From Euborellia annulipes (lineage: Eukaryota; Arthropoda; Insecta; Dermaptera; Anisolabididae), in NCBI GenBank assembly GCA_023213315.1, contig JAKCPI010007998.1, positions 1-64,000 on the forward strand: a stretch of DNA of 64,000 nucleotides, read 5' to 3'. Positions 11,131 to 22,960 of this stretch are shown here, piece after piece. Made by a program: the position numbers and the translations under genes. Under the pieces are notes generated by a model, which was not told the origin of the DNA, made no database searches, and saw only the letters and a program-made list of their open reading frames with translations. Within the stretch, counting starts at the first letter, position 1. Each line of letters begins with the position of its first letter.

Positions 11131-12307
11131 CATATTATATATTATATATTTTTTAATGGAAACTTTCATGGTTCCAACCTAAAAAATTTCCAATAAAGAT
11201 TTTCATTTTCTTTTATAAAAATAATGAAATAATCTCAAGTAGAAAACGAATGGGTGGGACTTAATATTGTCCCTCACTGTACATTGCTCGGTTAATAGTA
11301 TAAGATAAGATTTTCGGCAATGATTTTTCAATAAGGGAACAAAAAAAGAATTACCATAATTTGCAGAAATTTGTGTTTAGTTACTGAAAGGAAGGCAACC
11401 AAACTAACTTTCACTATTTCTCTTTAGGGATGTTGATCAGATAAAATGAAGATTCCATATTTTTTTGCTGTATTATATATCTAGGACTCTGATTTGGAAT
11501 AGTCAGAAAAATGATTTGTGAGATCATTTGGGTTGGCTAACCAGCAACCAATCAAGAACGAATTTATCAACCCTATATTGTAATATACCTATATGGTATA
11601 TTAATATTTATTTAAATATGTGTATTTAATAAGGTGTAATATATTAATTTCTTGCCTTAATGACAATTAATGTGAATGGATAACAATCAACGAATATATT
11701 CATAAATAATTTCGTTGTCTAAATGAACATGGAAGACTTTTTAAACAAATATCAATCTAGCCTATTCAGTGATCGGAGAAGAGGGATTAGACTAATCCAA
11801 GAACTAATCCAAGACCGATTGTGATAGATTATTAATTACAATTCAATTTTCAAGGGATAATCGTACATGGAAATCGATATCCAGGATAAAGAACCATTAA
11901 TGACAAGATTTTTCCATTAATGACAAATTTCCAATTTCCATTTGTAAATCAATGTTTTTTCGGAAGTGAAGCGCAGGGAAGAGTAGTCTAATTTGACTTA
12001 TATTAAAAAAAAAAAAGGAAAGGGGAGGATCTATAGATCCAGGGCCGTAGTCACGCCGAAAAGGAGAGGGGGGTCTCAACCTCCTCGAAATTCTGAATAA
12101 TTATAAAGAGAAATACATTTAAATATCAATAGATAGAAACCCGAATTTTGGAGTTTAGGCTTTCACAGTTGTTATCATTAGTAAAAGCCATAGAATGAGT
12201 GGCCGAAACGTTGTAAATTTTACATATAAACCACAGTTAAACCGAAAATCAAATTCATATAGATAGATAGAAACCAGGATTTAAAATTTTTAAAACTTTA
12301 AAAGTCC
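11131..12307. other. Gene-free AT-rich sequence
   Basis: Only the hAT end relic near 12040 is recognisable. Confidence 0.65.
12025..12085. mobile_element. Single end of a hAT-type element (relic)
   Basis: CCAGGGCCGTAGTCACG resembles the CAGGGCCG-type termini of the intact elements in this window. No matching second end or duplication was found. Confidence 0.4.
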
Positions 12308-12492
12308 TCGAGACCTGGTGTAGGGGTTAGTGTACTGGCCCTCTGTACCAAGTGTCGCGGGTTCGCATCCCGTCTCATGCAAATATTTCAATTTAATTGG
12401 CTACCAATAAATTGAAATAAATAGAGACGGGATCTAAAAGGCCTCCGTTGCCCAAAAAGACCTTAAATAAATAAAAAAAAAAAAAAAAATTA
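12308..12492 (+). mobile_element. tRNA-derived SINE (S3)
   Basis: The tRNA-like head has box A TGGTGTAGGGGTTAG and box B GGTTCGCATCC. The body has GCTACCAATAAATTGAAATA and GAGACGGGATCTAAAAGGCC, then the shared GTTGCCCAAAAAGACC domain and a long A-tail. No clear target duplication. Confidence 0.75.
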
Positions 12493-12556
12493 TTTTCTTA
12501 AAAATTTATTCATTTGGGAAAATATTTTCTGGCATCAATTTATTGTATATAAAAAG

Positions 12557-13613
12557 TAGGGTCCGACCGAAACAAGATTTTTAGCCAAAACCGAAACCGA
12601 ATATTCGGCCTCGATCTTAGTTTCGGCCGAAACCGAAACTTGTATTACTTTCTCTTACCTCTATATATATGTTAATATATATAGAGAGAGAAAGTATTGG
12701 TTTCATGTCAAAAATTCGATGTCGAGATTTTGACGGATATACACGTTTTGAGGTCCCCTGAATCTAAAAAAGTGGTTTTCGCGACATGGTCTGTCTGTCT
12801 GTCTGTGAACAAAATATCTCAAGAACGAAAAGAGCTAGGAGGTTGAAATTGTATATTTAAGTTAGGCACCCCCATGGGACGTGACACGAAGCTTTTGAAC
12901 AAAATCGGCCAAAGAGTACTAGTGCTTTACTGATGCACTTTTTCAGTTTTTTTCGATTTTCTCTAAATTTGCTCCAACGATTTTTTTTTAAATTCAAAAA
13001 TCAATTATTTTTTAGATTTGCTATAAAATGTATATTCTCATTTTGTGATTGAAATCTTCTGAAGACCACTTTACTCTTGTTCTCCATAGAAAAGATAGAA
13101 GAAATGGTTGCCTTGGTAACAAAATATAAATATTTTCCCATTCTTATAAATTGTACATCTTGAAAATCGAATGTACCCTACTGTCGGAAACTAAATACAT
13201 GTCGACACAAAAAATCTGGTGTGACAAGCACAGTACACAACTTTCGATTACCGAAGGTAAGAGAAAGTTGTGTGCTGTGCGCCAGTCACACCAGATTTTT
13301 TCCTATAAAAAATTCATATCATTTTACCTTTTTTTTTTTTTTTTTTTCTTTTGAAATTTTTCCGCCCTGCGGAAAATTTTTTACCCCTCCCGTGAAAATC
13401 ATTTTACTTTTTTTGTTAGGGACACTAAATTTTTTTTACTCCCTCAAGTGCAAATCATTTGACTTTTTTTTTTTGCATGCGAGTCTCATCCCATCTTTTC
13501 AGACTCAGGTTTCGGCTAATTTTTGGCCGAAACCGAAACTACGGCCGAAACCAGGATTTTTGGCCGAAACTGGCCCAAACCGTAACCGAAACCGAATATT
13601 CGGTCGGTTCCTA
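12557..13613. mobile_element. hAT-type element with CCGAAACCGAAA body, split by R1 copy E
   Basis: The termini are TAGGGTCCGACCGA and, reverse-complemented, TAGGAACCGACCGA. The perfect 8-bp duplication ATAAAAAG is at 12549-12556 and 13614-13621. The body is made of subterminal GGCCGAAACCGAAA-type repeats on both sides. R1 copy E occupies 12646-13301, so the original element was about 400 bp. A 158-codon frame here is a repeat translation. Confidence 0.85.
12646..13301 (+). repeat. R1 element, copy E (full length)
   Basis: A 656-bp copy with both hairpins, the TACTAGTG-core variant and short GTCT repeats. It lies entirely inside a hAT-type element, so it gives an insertion with known surroundings. 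At the junctions TTGTAT precedes TACTTT, and TCCTATAA follows the final T run. Confidence 0.88.
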
Positions 13614-13621
13614 ATAAAAAG

Positions 13622-14866
13622 TCAACCTCGAAGAAGGGAAAGATTTTTTTATTTATTTTTAAATCGTTCTTATTTAAACCTATCATTTTTATTTTAGTTA
13701 TGGTGACTTGCTTGTTATTTTAAAAAATTCTCTTACTGAAGGGAAAGAGGGGATTAGTCCTTTAATCTGTCCGTGCGTATTTATATATCGTATTCACCGG
13801 AGAGGAAAAAAATATTAAAATTAAAAAATGAAAAAAAAAAAAAAAAATCCTTTATAAAATTACACAATACACACCTGGAAACATATCGAATTTAAATTTA
13901 AGCGGATTGTACTGGTTTTCTTGGTTATACTTGTCCCAAAATATTTCTATATAAAATATTATTTAAATGTAAAAAGCTCTCTCTCTCGGTCGTTCGTTCG
14001 CTCTGAATAGGAACGATGTTAAAATCTCTCATTACGAGTTATCACAAACAATAATAAAAAGAGTCACAAAAGAAAGCACTCAATAAATAAAACTTTTTTC
14101 ATATATAGATAGATTCGTTTAAGAGTTAAAAATTTAATATTTTTTTTTTAATAATAATTTTTTAAATTAAAAAAAAAAAAAGGAAAAAATATTCATTTTG
14201 AAATACTGTTTTCATTAATATTTTTTAACAAAAATTGTAACCCTTTTTGATAAAATGTCAAAAAAGTTTTGATAAATAGAGGGAAAAATTAAACAGAAAG
14301 AGGATACAAAGGACTTAATATTACAAGGGAAATAACTTTTTCTTTTTGACATTAATGAAGAAAAAGAAATATACTCGAAAAATATATTTTTATAAAAAGA
14401 AAAATAATATTCATATGAAATCTTCCGCGCTAAGCAATTTCTCTGACATTTATTTATATGTTTAGCAGAAAAATTTTATTTAAAAAATAAATAGAAATCA
14501 TTTTCGTCCCATTTACTTTAAAAAATTATAATAAAAAAACATTGCCAGACTCTGACGTAATCTACATCCCACGCACCTCCATTGATCTGAGTGGAAATAA
14601 GAAATGAATTAGCTTACTAATTAGGAATGAATATTTAGGAAAAGCAGAAGTTAGCAAAACCTATCAAATAAAATATGCTTTGTTTCACATAATCAAAAAA
14701 ATGATTATGTGTCATTTAGATTGACTACCTTTTAGCAATAAAACCGGTTGGCGGTATATAAATTAAAATTAAATACACAACATGCCTGCTTTTTGGTTAA
14801 ACAAAGAAAAATAGAAAAAATTATCCTTTTTTTCAGAATAATTCAAAAGTTTAATTTCCACAGATT
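13622..14866. other. Gene-free AT-rich sequence, probably intron
   Basis: Downstream of the cadherin donor on the minus strand; no cadherin-like exon is visible. Confidence 0.65.
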
Positions 14867-15067
14867 CAGGGCCGGATCTAGGGGGGGGGGGTGTGCGGGT
14901 GTGCGGGGGGGTGCGTGTGCCCCGGGCGGCAGATATCAGGGGGCGGAAATTAAACAAAGATTTACTTAAAAAAAGCTAAAATGATATGAATTTTGTATAA
15001 AAAATTTTAAGGAGGGGGGCGGCAAATTAAATTTTGCCCCCTAAAAAATCTCCTAGTTCCGGCCCTG
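14867..15067. mobile_element. hAT-type MITE, 201 bp (CAGGGCCGG family)
   Basis: The termini are CAGGGCCGGATCTAGG and CTAGTTCCGGCCCTG. The perfect 8-bp duplication CACAGATT is at 14859-14866 and 15068-15075. It belongs to the same family as 31580-31770; both share GGCGGCAAATTAAATTTT-like inner sequence. Confidence 0.92.
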
Positions 15068-15498
15068 CACAGATTGAACACCGAAATAGTGGCTTTAAAG
15101 AAATTTGTAAATTCAATAACTCTGGCCTGCAAAATAAATTTTTTTTCAGCTGAGTGAAATATTTTTTATGAATTATATGTTTTTTAGTGTGCTGAATCCA
15201 AAACTGATCACCATTTCCCTCCATCACGTACAGTTTTTTTTTTACAAAACATGGTTTTACAAAACATTTCCAGAAAAAAAAAAAAAAAGGAAAAACAGCG
15301 ATATCATTCAACAAGAAAAGATTCATTTTTATAGTAAGAAAGAATTCAGTAAAATCAAAATTTAAAAATGGCTCTAAAAATCAAGTTTTAATTTAAGACT
15401 ATTATGTGAAAATTTAATAAATCCTTGTAGGCCAACAAAATAACCCTAGCAACAAACTTGAAATATTGTATAAAAAATAAACGATGATGAAAGCCTAC

Positions 15499-16454
15499 CT
15501 CTGCTGTAGTTTGAGCACGCTGATCGTTTAGGTCTGAATCAACTTCGCGAGCTCGAACTTTAGCTCGGAGTACTCCTCCTTCAAGTGATTCCCGGTCCAG
15601 AGGTCGCGCCGTTCTTAATTCTCCTGTTTTAGAATCCAGTACTAAAGATTCATCGGGATTTGTGAGAAGTTCATAACGTACATCTCGCGGTTCTCCTCTA
15701 TCACGATCTTTTGCTTCTATAGTTAACACTAGAGTTCCAATTGATGCATTTTCTGCAACAAGTCCTGTCATCGAACCCACAAATTCAGGCGGAGAATCTT
15801 GAACGTCTATCAATTTCACTTCGACACCTGCTCGTGAAACATGAACGCCATCACTAGCTTTAAGAGTTAATTGATAAAATTGACTGTGTGCATAATTTAG
15901 TTTCATTCGAGTTTGTAGAGCACCTAACCAGAATCTTGAAGTGGTATTTTGAGTAACAAGTTCAAATTTTTCACAAGCATCAGGAAATTCTTCTCTTGGT
16001 TCACAAATAACAGTTAAATCAGGACCACCAAAATCTGCATCTTGAACTTTTATATTATTTAAAATAATTGTCCCATTTTGAGCATCTTCTCGGACACTTG
16101 CTTCATAAGGCTCACCAGTAAATATTGGCGCATTATCATTAACATCAAGAACAATCACAGAAACTGGTAATCGGACTTTATTATTTTCTTGTTGTTCGAC
16201 TTGATCTTCTAATGTTACCGTAATTCGAAGAGTTTCGTTTGTTTCATAATCAAGAGGTTTAGCTACTGTTATATTTCCGGATATTGGGTCTACAGCTAAA
16301 AGATCGGTCCCTTCAAGACCATATCGGACAGGTCCTTCTTCAGGATCAGTTCCATGGAGAGTATAAATTACGGATCCTACAGGTGAATCTTCCGACACCG
16401 TAATGACATCTATATCTTTGGAAAAAATAGGTGGTTGGTTGCCTTTCGCCAGTC
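15499..16454 (-). CDS. Cad87A: Cadherin exon, three EC repeats, likely Cad87A-type (partial gene)
   Basis: Internal exon of a calcium-dependent cell-adhesion cadherin. The acceptor is a T-rich tract ending CAG before GACTGG, and the donor is GAG|GTAGGC. The first two bases complete a split codon, then 318 codons end in phase 0. The exon opens with LAKGNQPPIF, the NxPPxF start of an EC repeat. EC-a covers roughly residues 5-111 and ends DVNDNAPIF, with PLDYE as its LDRE-type motif. EC-b (about 112-224) ends in a degenerate DVQDSPPEF and has a Cys pair at about 150 and 160. EC-c (225 onward) has KDRDRG and PLDRE and is cut by the donor. The residue at 16398-16396 is an internal Val (GTG), not a start. 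N-x-S/T sites suit an extracellular domain. No transmembrane part is in the window. The resemblance to insect Cad87A (FYQ, LLTNP, LDSKTGELRTA blocks) is from memory of the family; another non-classical cadherin is possible. Exon certainty is high and the orthologue name is moderate. Confidence 0.9.
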
Positions 16455-17194
16455 CTGAAAAAAATCAAAATTAACTAAATTAAAAAAAAAAGGTTTATAG
16501 GAAAAATATATTTATTCTATTTTCTATTTTATCAAATAATCAATGTTTTTGAATTTAAATTTACGAAACCTCGGGAGAAAAAGAGAGAATAAATAATAAA
16601 TATTTTTCAAATAAAAGAATAATTTAATTTATTAAGACTTTTTTAGAACGATATTTTTTTAAGCTCCGAGAGGATTTTTTTATTAATAAGTTTGAATAGT
16701 AAGAGGACTTATAAAAGAAAGTCTACAATAAATTAAGAAGTAAAATAATAGTGTGTAGTGAATCAAAATAAATCTTTAAAGAAATTTCAAGTATATATAT
16801 TGTAAAAAAAAGATGAAAGAAAATAAATATGTTGGCTATTATTCGTTTTAATGGTTTTTATGGAAGAAGAGAAGATAAATCGACTATCCTTCCAACCTAA
16901 GTAGTTTAGACAAATGGTTGTTTTTTTCTCCGTCTCTATCTGCATATGGAATAATCTAAAAGGGTAAATAAATGGATGGCTCATTATTCAATCTAATAAT
17001 GATAATATTTTCTATTTTAATGATGAATTATAAATATATATCCTCAAACATTAATTAGTGCCAGAACTGACATCTTGGGGTTATTCCTGGGAGAATACTG
17101 TGATTGGGTTACATGATAAAGTGCGGTGTTGTCAAAATGAGAAAAAAGAATTGTTTTAGCACAATAAATTCAATAAATTATTTTTTTTTACCAA

Positions 17195-18386
17195 AATAGA
17201 GCGGAATTGTTTTATTTCAATTTACTGAGATGGGTTCACGTTTCTGTCCTCAGAAGTTATCATTGATAGAGTTGGTTAATTTTTTGGCATAGGCTGGATT
17301 TAAGTTGTTATCAACTCAGGATTATAATCTAATCCTTTTTTCCTAATATACTCTAAATAAACCAAAGGTCTTTGACGAGAAAGAAAGGATATGGAAACCT
17401 TAACTGGAGAGCATATTTGCCATGAAGAAGAATGTTAGCCATGGGTTTAATGAATGCATGAAAATAGATTAAATATACGAAAATATTTAAGTCGAAAATT
17501 TCAACGATTTATTTTCATTTATTAAATGTCACTTTTTTGTTGATTGTCAAAATGATAGACTTATTCGAATATGTCGCTTCAAAATCCATTTCAACTTGAC
17601 TTGTTTTTCATTAATAAACTTTTGGAAAAAAAAAAAAAAAAACAGAGGGCATTATTTTCCTAATAAAAAGTGGTTATCGGACAATGGAGAAATTTACATT
17701 TATTTATTATTATGCAATCCATTTATTTAGAACTGGGATGAAAACAGCTGTCAACAATAGATAAAAAAAAAAAAAACAAAGCTGTAATGAAGCTTGAAAT
17801 CGAGAATTAAACTTGCAAAGATATTAACATATTTAATATGTTTACAAAGTTAACGTTTTGACCTATATTCTGAGCCATCTTCAGAGCCGCATGGGAAGAA
17901 ATATGAATGATAATAACTCTTTCGTTGATCTAAGACGGTTATAGCCAGCTCTGAGAATGGTCGAGACTGAAGACCGAAAAGTTAGTCTGGTAGATATATT
18001 AATTCCAATAAAAATATCAAGGAAAAGTTGCAGGAGCAGAGACTGGCAGCCAAATTTTTTTCTTTAAATATTTTATTGGGCCGACGTTTCCGTCTCTTCA
18101 GGGCCCAATAAGTGTCAAGGAAATATATATAATTTGCATTAGGCAGCTATGTGTAATGATGCTCATCAGGTGAGATCCTTAAAGAAAAAAATTTGGCTGC
18201 CAGTCTCTGCTCCTGCAACCTTTCCTTGATACAACTCAACAGCCACAACAACAATACTCCAATAAAAATGGTTGAAGAGTCTTCTTCTATTTTAATGATT
18301 TCTCCACATCAAATGCAATGATAATTCCTGAGGACGGAAACATGAACCCATCTCAGTAAAATGAAATAAAACAATTGCGCTCTATT
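17195..18386. repeat. Nested foldback in the cadherin intron (FB1)
   Basis: The outer arms are 17195-17265 and 18316-18386 (about 71 bp, inverted, near 90 percent by eye; GAACCCATCTCAGTAAA is shared). The inner arms are 18017-18067 and 18179-18229 (51 bp; GCAGAGACTGGCAGCCAAAT is shared). Both include CTGARGA...GAAACG-type motifs. It lies between the cadherin exon and the candidate first exon. Confidence 0.8.
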
Positions 18387-18401
18387 AATAGAGAGATAAA
18401 T

Positions 18402-18448
18402 TTGATGGACTCCTCTCTCATGTTTGTGAGTGGAGTCCATCAAATGCT
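18402..18448. repeat. Short hairpin
   Basis: TTTGATGGACTCCTCTC pairs with GAGTGGAGTCCATCAAA with one mismatch or so, around a roughly 13-base loop. It adjoins the FB1 right arm and may be part of the same foldback family. Confidence 0.6.
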
Positions 18449-20407
18449 GGCTTTTATTCTCCAGTCCTTTCCTTATACATGTACATGTCTTTCCAGCGAC
18501 AATCTTCCAAATGTAGTCAAATAATTTCTTCAGACCCGATCCTTATACAATAAGATAAAATAATTTTATTAGCCAGAATTTTTATCAACTACTGTAGCCT
18601 ACTTAATAATTTAAATGATTTCCACTTTAGAAAGTCACTTTAATTGGAAAAGCAAACAATTATATTTAAATCTTAATTTCATTAATTAGTTATGGTTTAA
18701 ATAAAAGAACGACTATCTCATAATGTGGTTTTAAAGATTTTAACAACAGCATAGAAATGCAAAACATTTCTTTGAAACAAGTTTTCGCTAACTTTGAAAT
18801 TGTTTCAAGATTATATGAATATCTACTTTAATCTCCGAGATATATAATAACCCACCTTTAACAAAAAGGAAATTCGAGAACATTTCCGACCTCTGACATA
18901 GAATGATTTAGTTAGAAAGAACCAATGATTTCATCTCAGTATTCATTTCAGATGGAAGAAAAAAAGATCAAAAAAAGCTTTTTTTTGAATAAAGAGTCAA
19001 GGAATATACAAAATATAGAAGTAATTTAACAAGTCATCTCTTACGAAATTAGTTCTTAATTCAACAATTCTTTTCTAAAGGGCTCTTCATTGTTAATTAA
19101 ATTTTTTTTTTCTAAAGGCAATTAGCATCGTAGAGAAGCATTAAATGATGCAGAGGCTATGTTTGTTCTTAAACAAGTGAGTTTAAATTTTTTTTTTTTA
19201 CTTTGGGGTTGATCTTTTTATTCGCCCTTAAAATGTTTTAAAAGTTAAATTGTCGGAGAAATGGAATTGGAGAGTTTCTCAATTTCCCGAAATAGTTTAT
19301 GTTAGATACAATGACAAACACAGGGAGAACAAGTTAATCTCAAGTTTATAATTTAAACTGGTTTGTTTAATTTAAATTGAAATACTAACTCATGAAAGGT
19401 TAACTGGTCTTTGAATACGTTAGGTTACAAATACGAGTATATATATAATATTACTATGACTCTTTTAGGTGTAATTAAACAACGACTTAAATTCACATTA
19501 TTTACCATAATTAATATAGACTATTATTTTCATGTTTATTTTATTTGGTGAAGTCTATTCCTTTAACAAATATGAATTAGAGAGAGGAAAGCCGGAATAA
19601 TAATAATCGCCATTTCTTTTTATTATATAGTTTTCAAATAAAAAAAAAAATTCGCACTGGCCGGTTGGGGGATAAGAAATCGATCAGAACCTAAGAGGGG
19701 TGAACCAATTCCAAAAATAAGAAAAGGGAAGACCATATTATTCTTTAGAAAATTTTCGAGAGAGCAAGCTTTTAAATTCAACGTTATGCCAGGATCTTTT
19801 TTAAAATTACTTTTTTCAAATAATAAAAAAAAATTATAATTATAAAATTAAGTTTTTTTTTTTATCTTAGGCCGTTTCATATTAACTTTATGAAATATTT
19901 ATATTCGTCATTACCTCTCAAAATTAAATATGGTGGGGTTGTAATGAAGTTTCGGGTCGCTTCAAAGGTGCCATGATAACAAAATATTATTTATATAGTA
20001 ATCCTCTATGATTCAAAAGTATGTAATGATTAGTCGCTTTTGACTCAATGTTTCTAGGCTACCTGTAATGTCGGCGATAAGATTTAATTTCATTGTTGGC
20101 TGCTTGGAACCCCATCATCTTATTCAAAAATAATTTATCTAAATGCGAATTCTCAAATTTAAGAGTGGAAAGTGTTCAAAAAGAAAGGAATGCAAAAAGA
20201 CAAGAAAGAGTTCAGAGAATTAAATATCCTGGACTTTGGAATAAAAAATTTTCATTAAAAATTATAGAAAAAATATCAAGATTAAATTGTTGATTGAATT
20301 TTAGTCTAAAAGTTTATTTACACTAAAATTCGATTCAGAATACAATCTCGTTATTTTATTTATTTATTTATTTTTTTTTTCATAATTTTAAATGAACCCT
20401 GACACCA
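18449..20407. other. Gene-free AT-rich sequence, upstream side of the cadherin exon
   Basis: Probably intron if the candidate first exon is right. The frame at 20093-20293 is lysine/arginine-rich with no recognised domain. Confidence 0.6.
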
Positions 20408-21681
20408 CCCAAGCAGCATTTTCCGTAAGAATTACTAGCATAAAGTTTTTTTACTTTTGGAGAGGAAAAATGTAGTTAATTAAACTTATTTATGGAACTT
20501 TTTAGTAATAATTTCCTTTAAAGTAAATAGCACAGGAAAAATAACGTTATTTTTACTACCAAATTAAACTTCAAAGTTGTCTACCTAATGGTAATATTCA
20601 TAGGGTAATATTTGGTGAAATTTACTCAAAGAATTTACTTATAAGTTTTTTTACTCAAGAGTAAAAATGTTAGTAGCGCTACCGTGGCAAATATTACTTT
20701 AAAATAAAAATTACTTTGAAGTAATAAAATCAAGTAGCAGCCACCACTTTGTTACGGTAAAAGTGATAAAATTTCGACGTAATTTCTGAAGTTATTTTCC
20801 CATAAAAAAAACCCTTTAATATAACCTATAAGTAAGTCTAACCTAAAATAACTTATAAAAATAACTAAAAGGTAATATTTGTCACTGTAGAGTAAAAATG
20901 TCTCATCAGTATTATTTTTAAGGAATTCTTACTATAAAAATAGTCAAAATGACTTAAAAGTGAAAAATAATACTTTAAAGTAATATTAAAATAAAGATGT
21001 CGTATTGTATAATGGTTAAATAATAATAACCTGCCAATTAATGAAATAAACAATAATTTATGATAAATAAAGACCATTACTTACAAACTTATGTAAATTT
21101 GTACCTACCAAAATAATTAAACATGATTATTAGCCTTTTTTTGAAAATGTTGGTTTTATTTATTTTGACATTTATAAAAAAATATTCGTAAAACTATATA
21201 TTTTTTAGGGCGCACAATTTTATTCGAAGTATAATCATTATATTTATCAAAAAATTTCGAGCGTTTGTATTTTCTTCCAATCCATGTGCTCTTTCGCCTG
21301 TGAATAAAATTTAACATTTTTCGGCCATCTTCTTTTACCATTAAAATAGACATATTTCTTGATAAACTTTGCATGATGCCATTTTTTAAAATAATTTCCG
21401 AATATAAACGAATGGAAAGCCGAGGTTCAACTATCGAATAATTGGGAAAAATTACCAAACCTTCACGTAACCATTATGTACCTATTACGAATCTGTAACG
21501 TGATTATTACCGTTCCAGCTAAAGTTTTTGTGTAGTAAAAAAGACCACAATCCTATTCCCCACTTTGGGAATTATCCGGTAATCATACCGATATAAATAC
21601 GTTGCGCTCTCTGGTAAAAATTACTTTGAAGTTAACTTCAAGGTAACAGTGTAGTCATTTAAACTTTAAATGCTGCTTGGG
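20408..21681. mobile_element. 1.27-kb element with 14-bp perfect terminal inverted repeats
   Basis: CCCAAGCAGCATTT at 20408-20421 is matched by AAATGCTGCTTGGG at 21668-21681. The interior is unlike the surroundings. It is dense in variants of TTACTTTGAAGTAA and GGTAAT in both orientations, with short minus-strand frames (21156-21458 and 20865-21077) that match no family I recognise. No clear target duplication is visible, and the superfamily is unassigned. Confidence 0.75.
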
Positions 21682-22792
21682 CACTGTTCCCTAACTGCTT
21701 TCCCTCCCTCCTAATAAGATGTTCGGATACGCCAAGATTCTTTAGTAGAGTAATAAAGATTTCGATAAAGAGTTGGTGACTTACTAAATTGAGCTATATC
21801 CTACAATTCAGCTTTTTAACCTCCAGTTTAGATTGTTAAAAAAATCAAAGTTCACTTTGAAATTCGCCATTCATCCTCAAAACAATAAAATAAAAGGCAG
21901 GTCATTAAGTTTGGCAGTTAGTAAGAAAAATAGAGAAGTAATTAATCATATAAAATATTTAAAATTGGAAAATTGGGAAATATAACGTTGTTCCTATAAA
22001 TTGCTATGGTTAAACGTGTATCTATTTAGTTTAAAATGAGTCTCGAATACGAAAGCAGGGGTAAATATAAGGAAGGCCAGATAGCTTGTTCAAATGAAAT
22101 GAAATGTAATTAAATAATATTAAAAAAAAAGTAAAAAAAAAAAGGAATAAACTGTATAACTTGAATTTTAAGGTAAATATTTAAAAATCATCTTAGTGGT
22201 CGAGGCGTTTTAAATAGACAAATAAATTATGTTCCATTAAAAACCAAATTAAACATGTGTTTTATGTTTTAAAATAATAAAGAATCTTTTAAAGACAACG
22301 AAAACAGTGAGAGGTACTGAATTTATATAACTTAAGGTAATAAAACCCATTAATTTGGTTTAGGGCATTAAGATTTTTTTATATTATTTGATTTTTGGTC
22401 TAAGCCATTTAGTCAGTTTCAAAACATACAAAATGAAATACATGCAATATTAATAAATAATACATAATACATTTCACTCATACATATAAAATAGCTCACA
22501 CCTTTAAACCAGTTGATATTTAAAAATTCACTAAAAAGTTTATCAATCTTCTCCCACTTTCTAATAATGTTAGTAGACATTTAAAATGTATAGGTATCAC
22601 ACTACAAGGCATTAAGATCATCAATGAACAATTGATTTTATAATTGAAATTCGTTTATAATATAGGTCCAGTGGCCAATGGACAGATATGAAAATCCTAG
22701 CAAGAAAGCATATTTCAAAATGTCTTAATGATTTAGAATTAATATAAAATGAATTTAGATAGATAATAATAATAAATTTATGATGTATTTAC
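21682..22792. other. Gene-free AT-rich sequence
   Basis: No element ends. The minus-strand donor-like AAG|GTAAAT at 22793/22792 is the only signal of note. Confidence 0.6.
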
Positions 22793-22868
22793 CTTAATAT
22801 TAGAGAATAGGTGAATGATAAAATTTTTACAATCACTGGCAAAAATTAAACTTGTTAGAAATAATCAC

Positions 22869-22929
22869 GATAAAATTTTTTGACAACTAACAATAGAATG
22901 CACACGACACTAAAGTGTCTCAGGCGCAT
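22869..22929 (-). CDS. Candidate signal-peptide first exon of the cadherin gene (speculative)
   Basis: A minus-strand ATG at 22929 opens a 24-codon frame starting MRLRHFSVVCILLLVV, a basic start followed by a hydrophobic run as in signal peptides, and stopping soon after. The cadherin exon needs an upstream exon ending one base into a codon. A GT at 22868 in this frame gives that phase (C plus GA makes Arg). The donor TATC|GTGATT is weak, no clear signal-peptidase site follows, and the base at -3 of the ATG is a C. The implied intron is about 6.4 kb. The alternative is a non-coding first exon ending at a much better donor, AAG|GTAAAT, at 22793. Confidence 0.25.
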
Positions 22930-22960
22930 GCGCGTTCTATACGACTGACTGCCTTCGTTT
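22915..22960 (-). promoter_or_regulatory. Candidate core promoter with initiator and NRF-1-like site
   Basis: This is a rare GC-rich spot in AT-rich DNA. On the minus strand TCAGTC matches the arthropod initiator, with A+1 at 22946. GCGCATGCGC at 22924-22933 matches 11 of 12 positions of the NRF-1 palindrome. AGACA lies at +27 to +31, one base short of the standard downstream promoter element position. It lies upstream of, and on the same strand as, the cadherin exon. Seen: the motifs. Inferred: promoter function. Confidence 0.35.

Noticed and set aside
13221..13697. 158-codon plus-strand open frame, the longest besides the cadherin
   Set aside because: It runs through the R1 right hairpin, T-runs and CCGAAACC repeats; its Pro/Asn/Arg repeats are translated transposon sequence.
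20093..20293. Small Lys/Arg-rich plus-strand gene
   Set aside because: No recognisable family and flanked by plain AT-rich DNA; probably chance.
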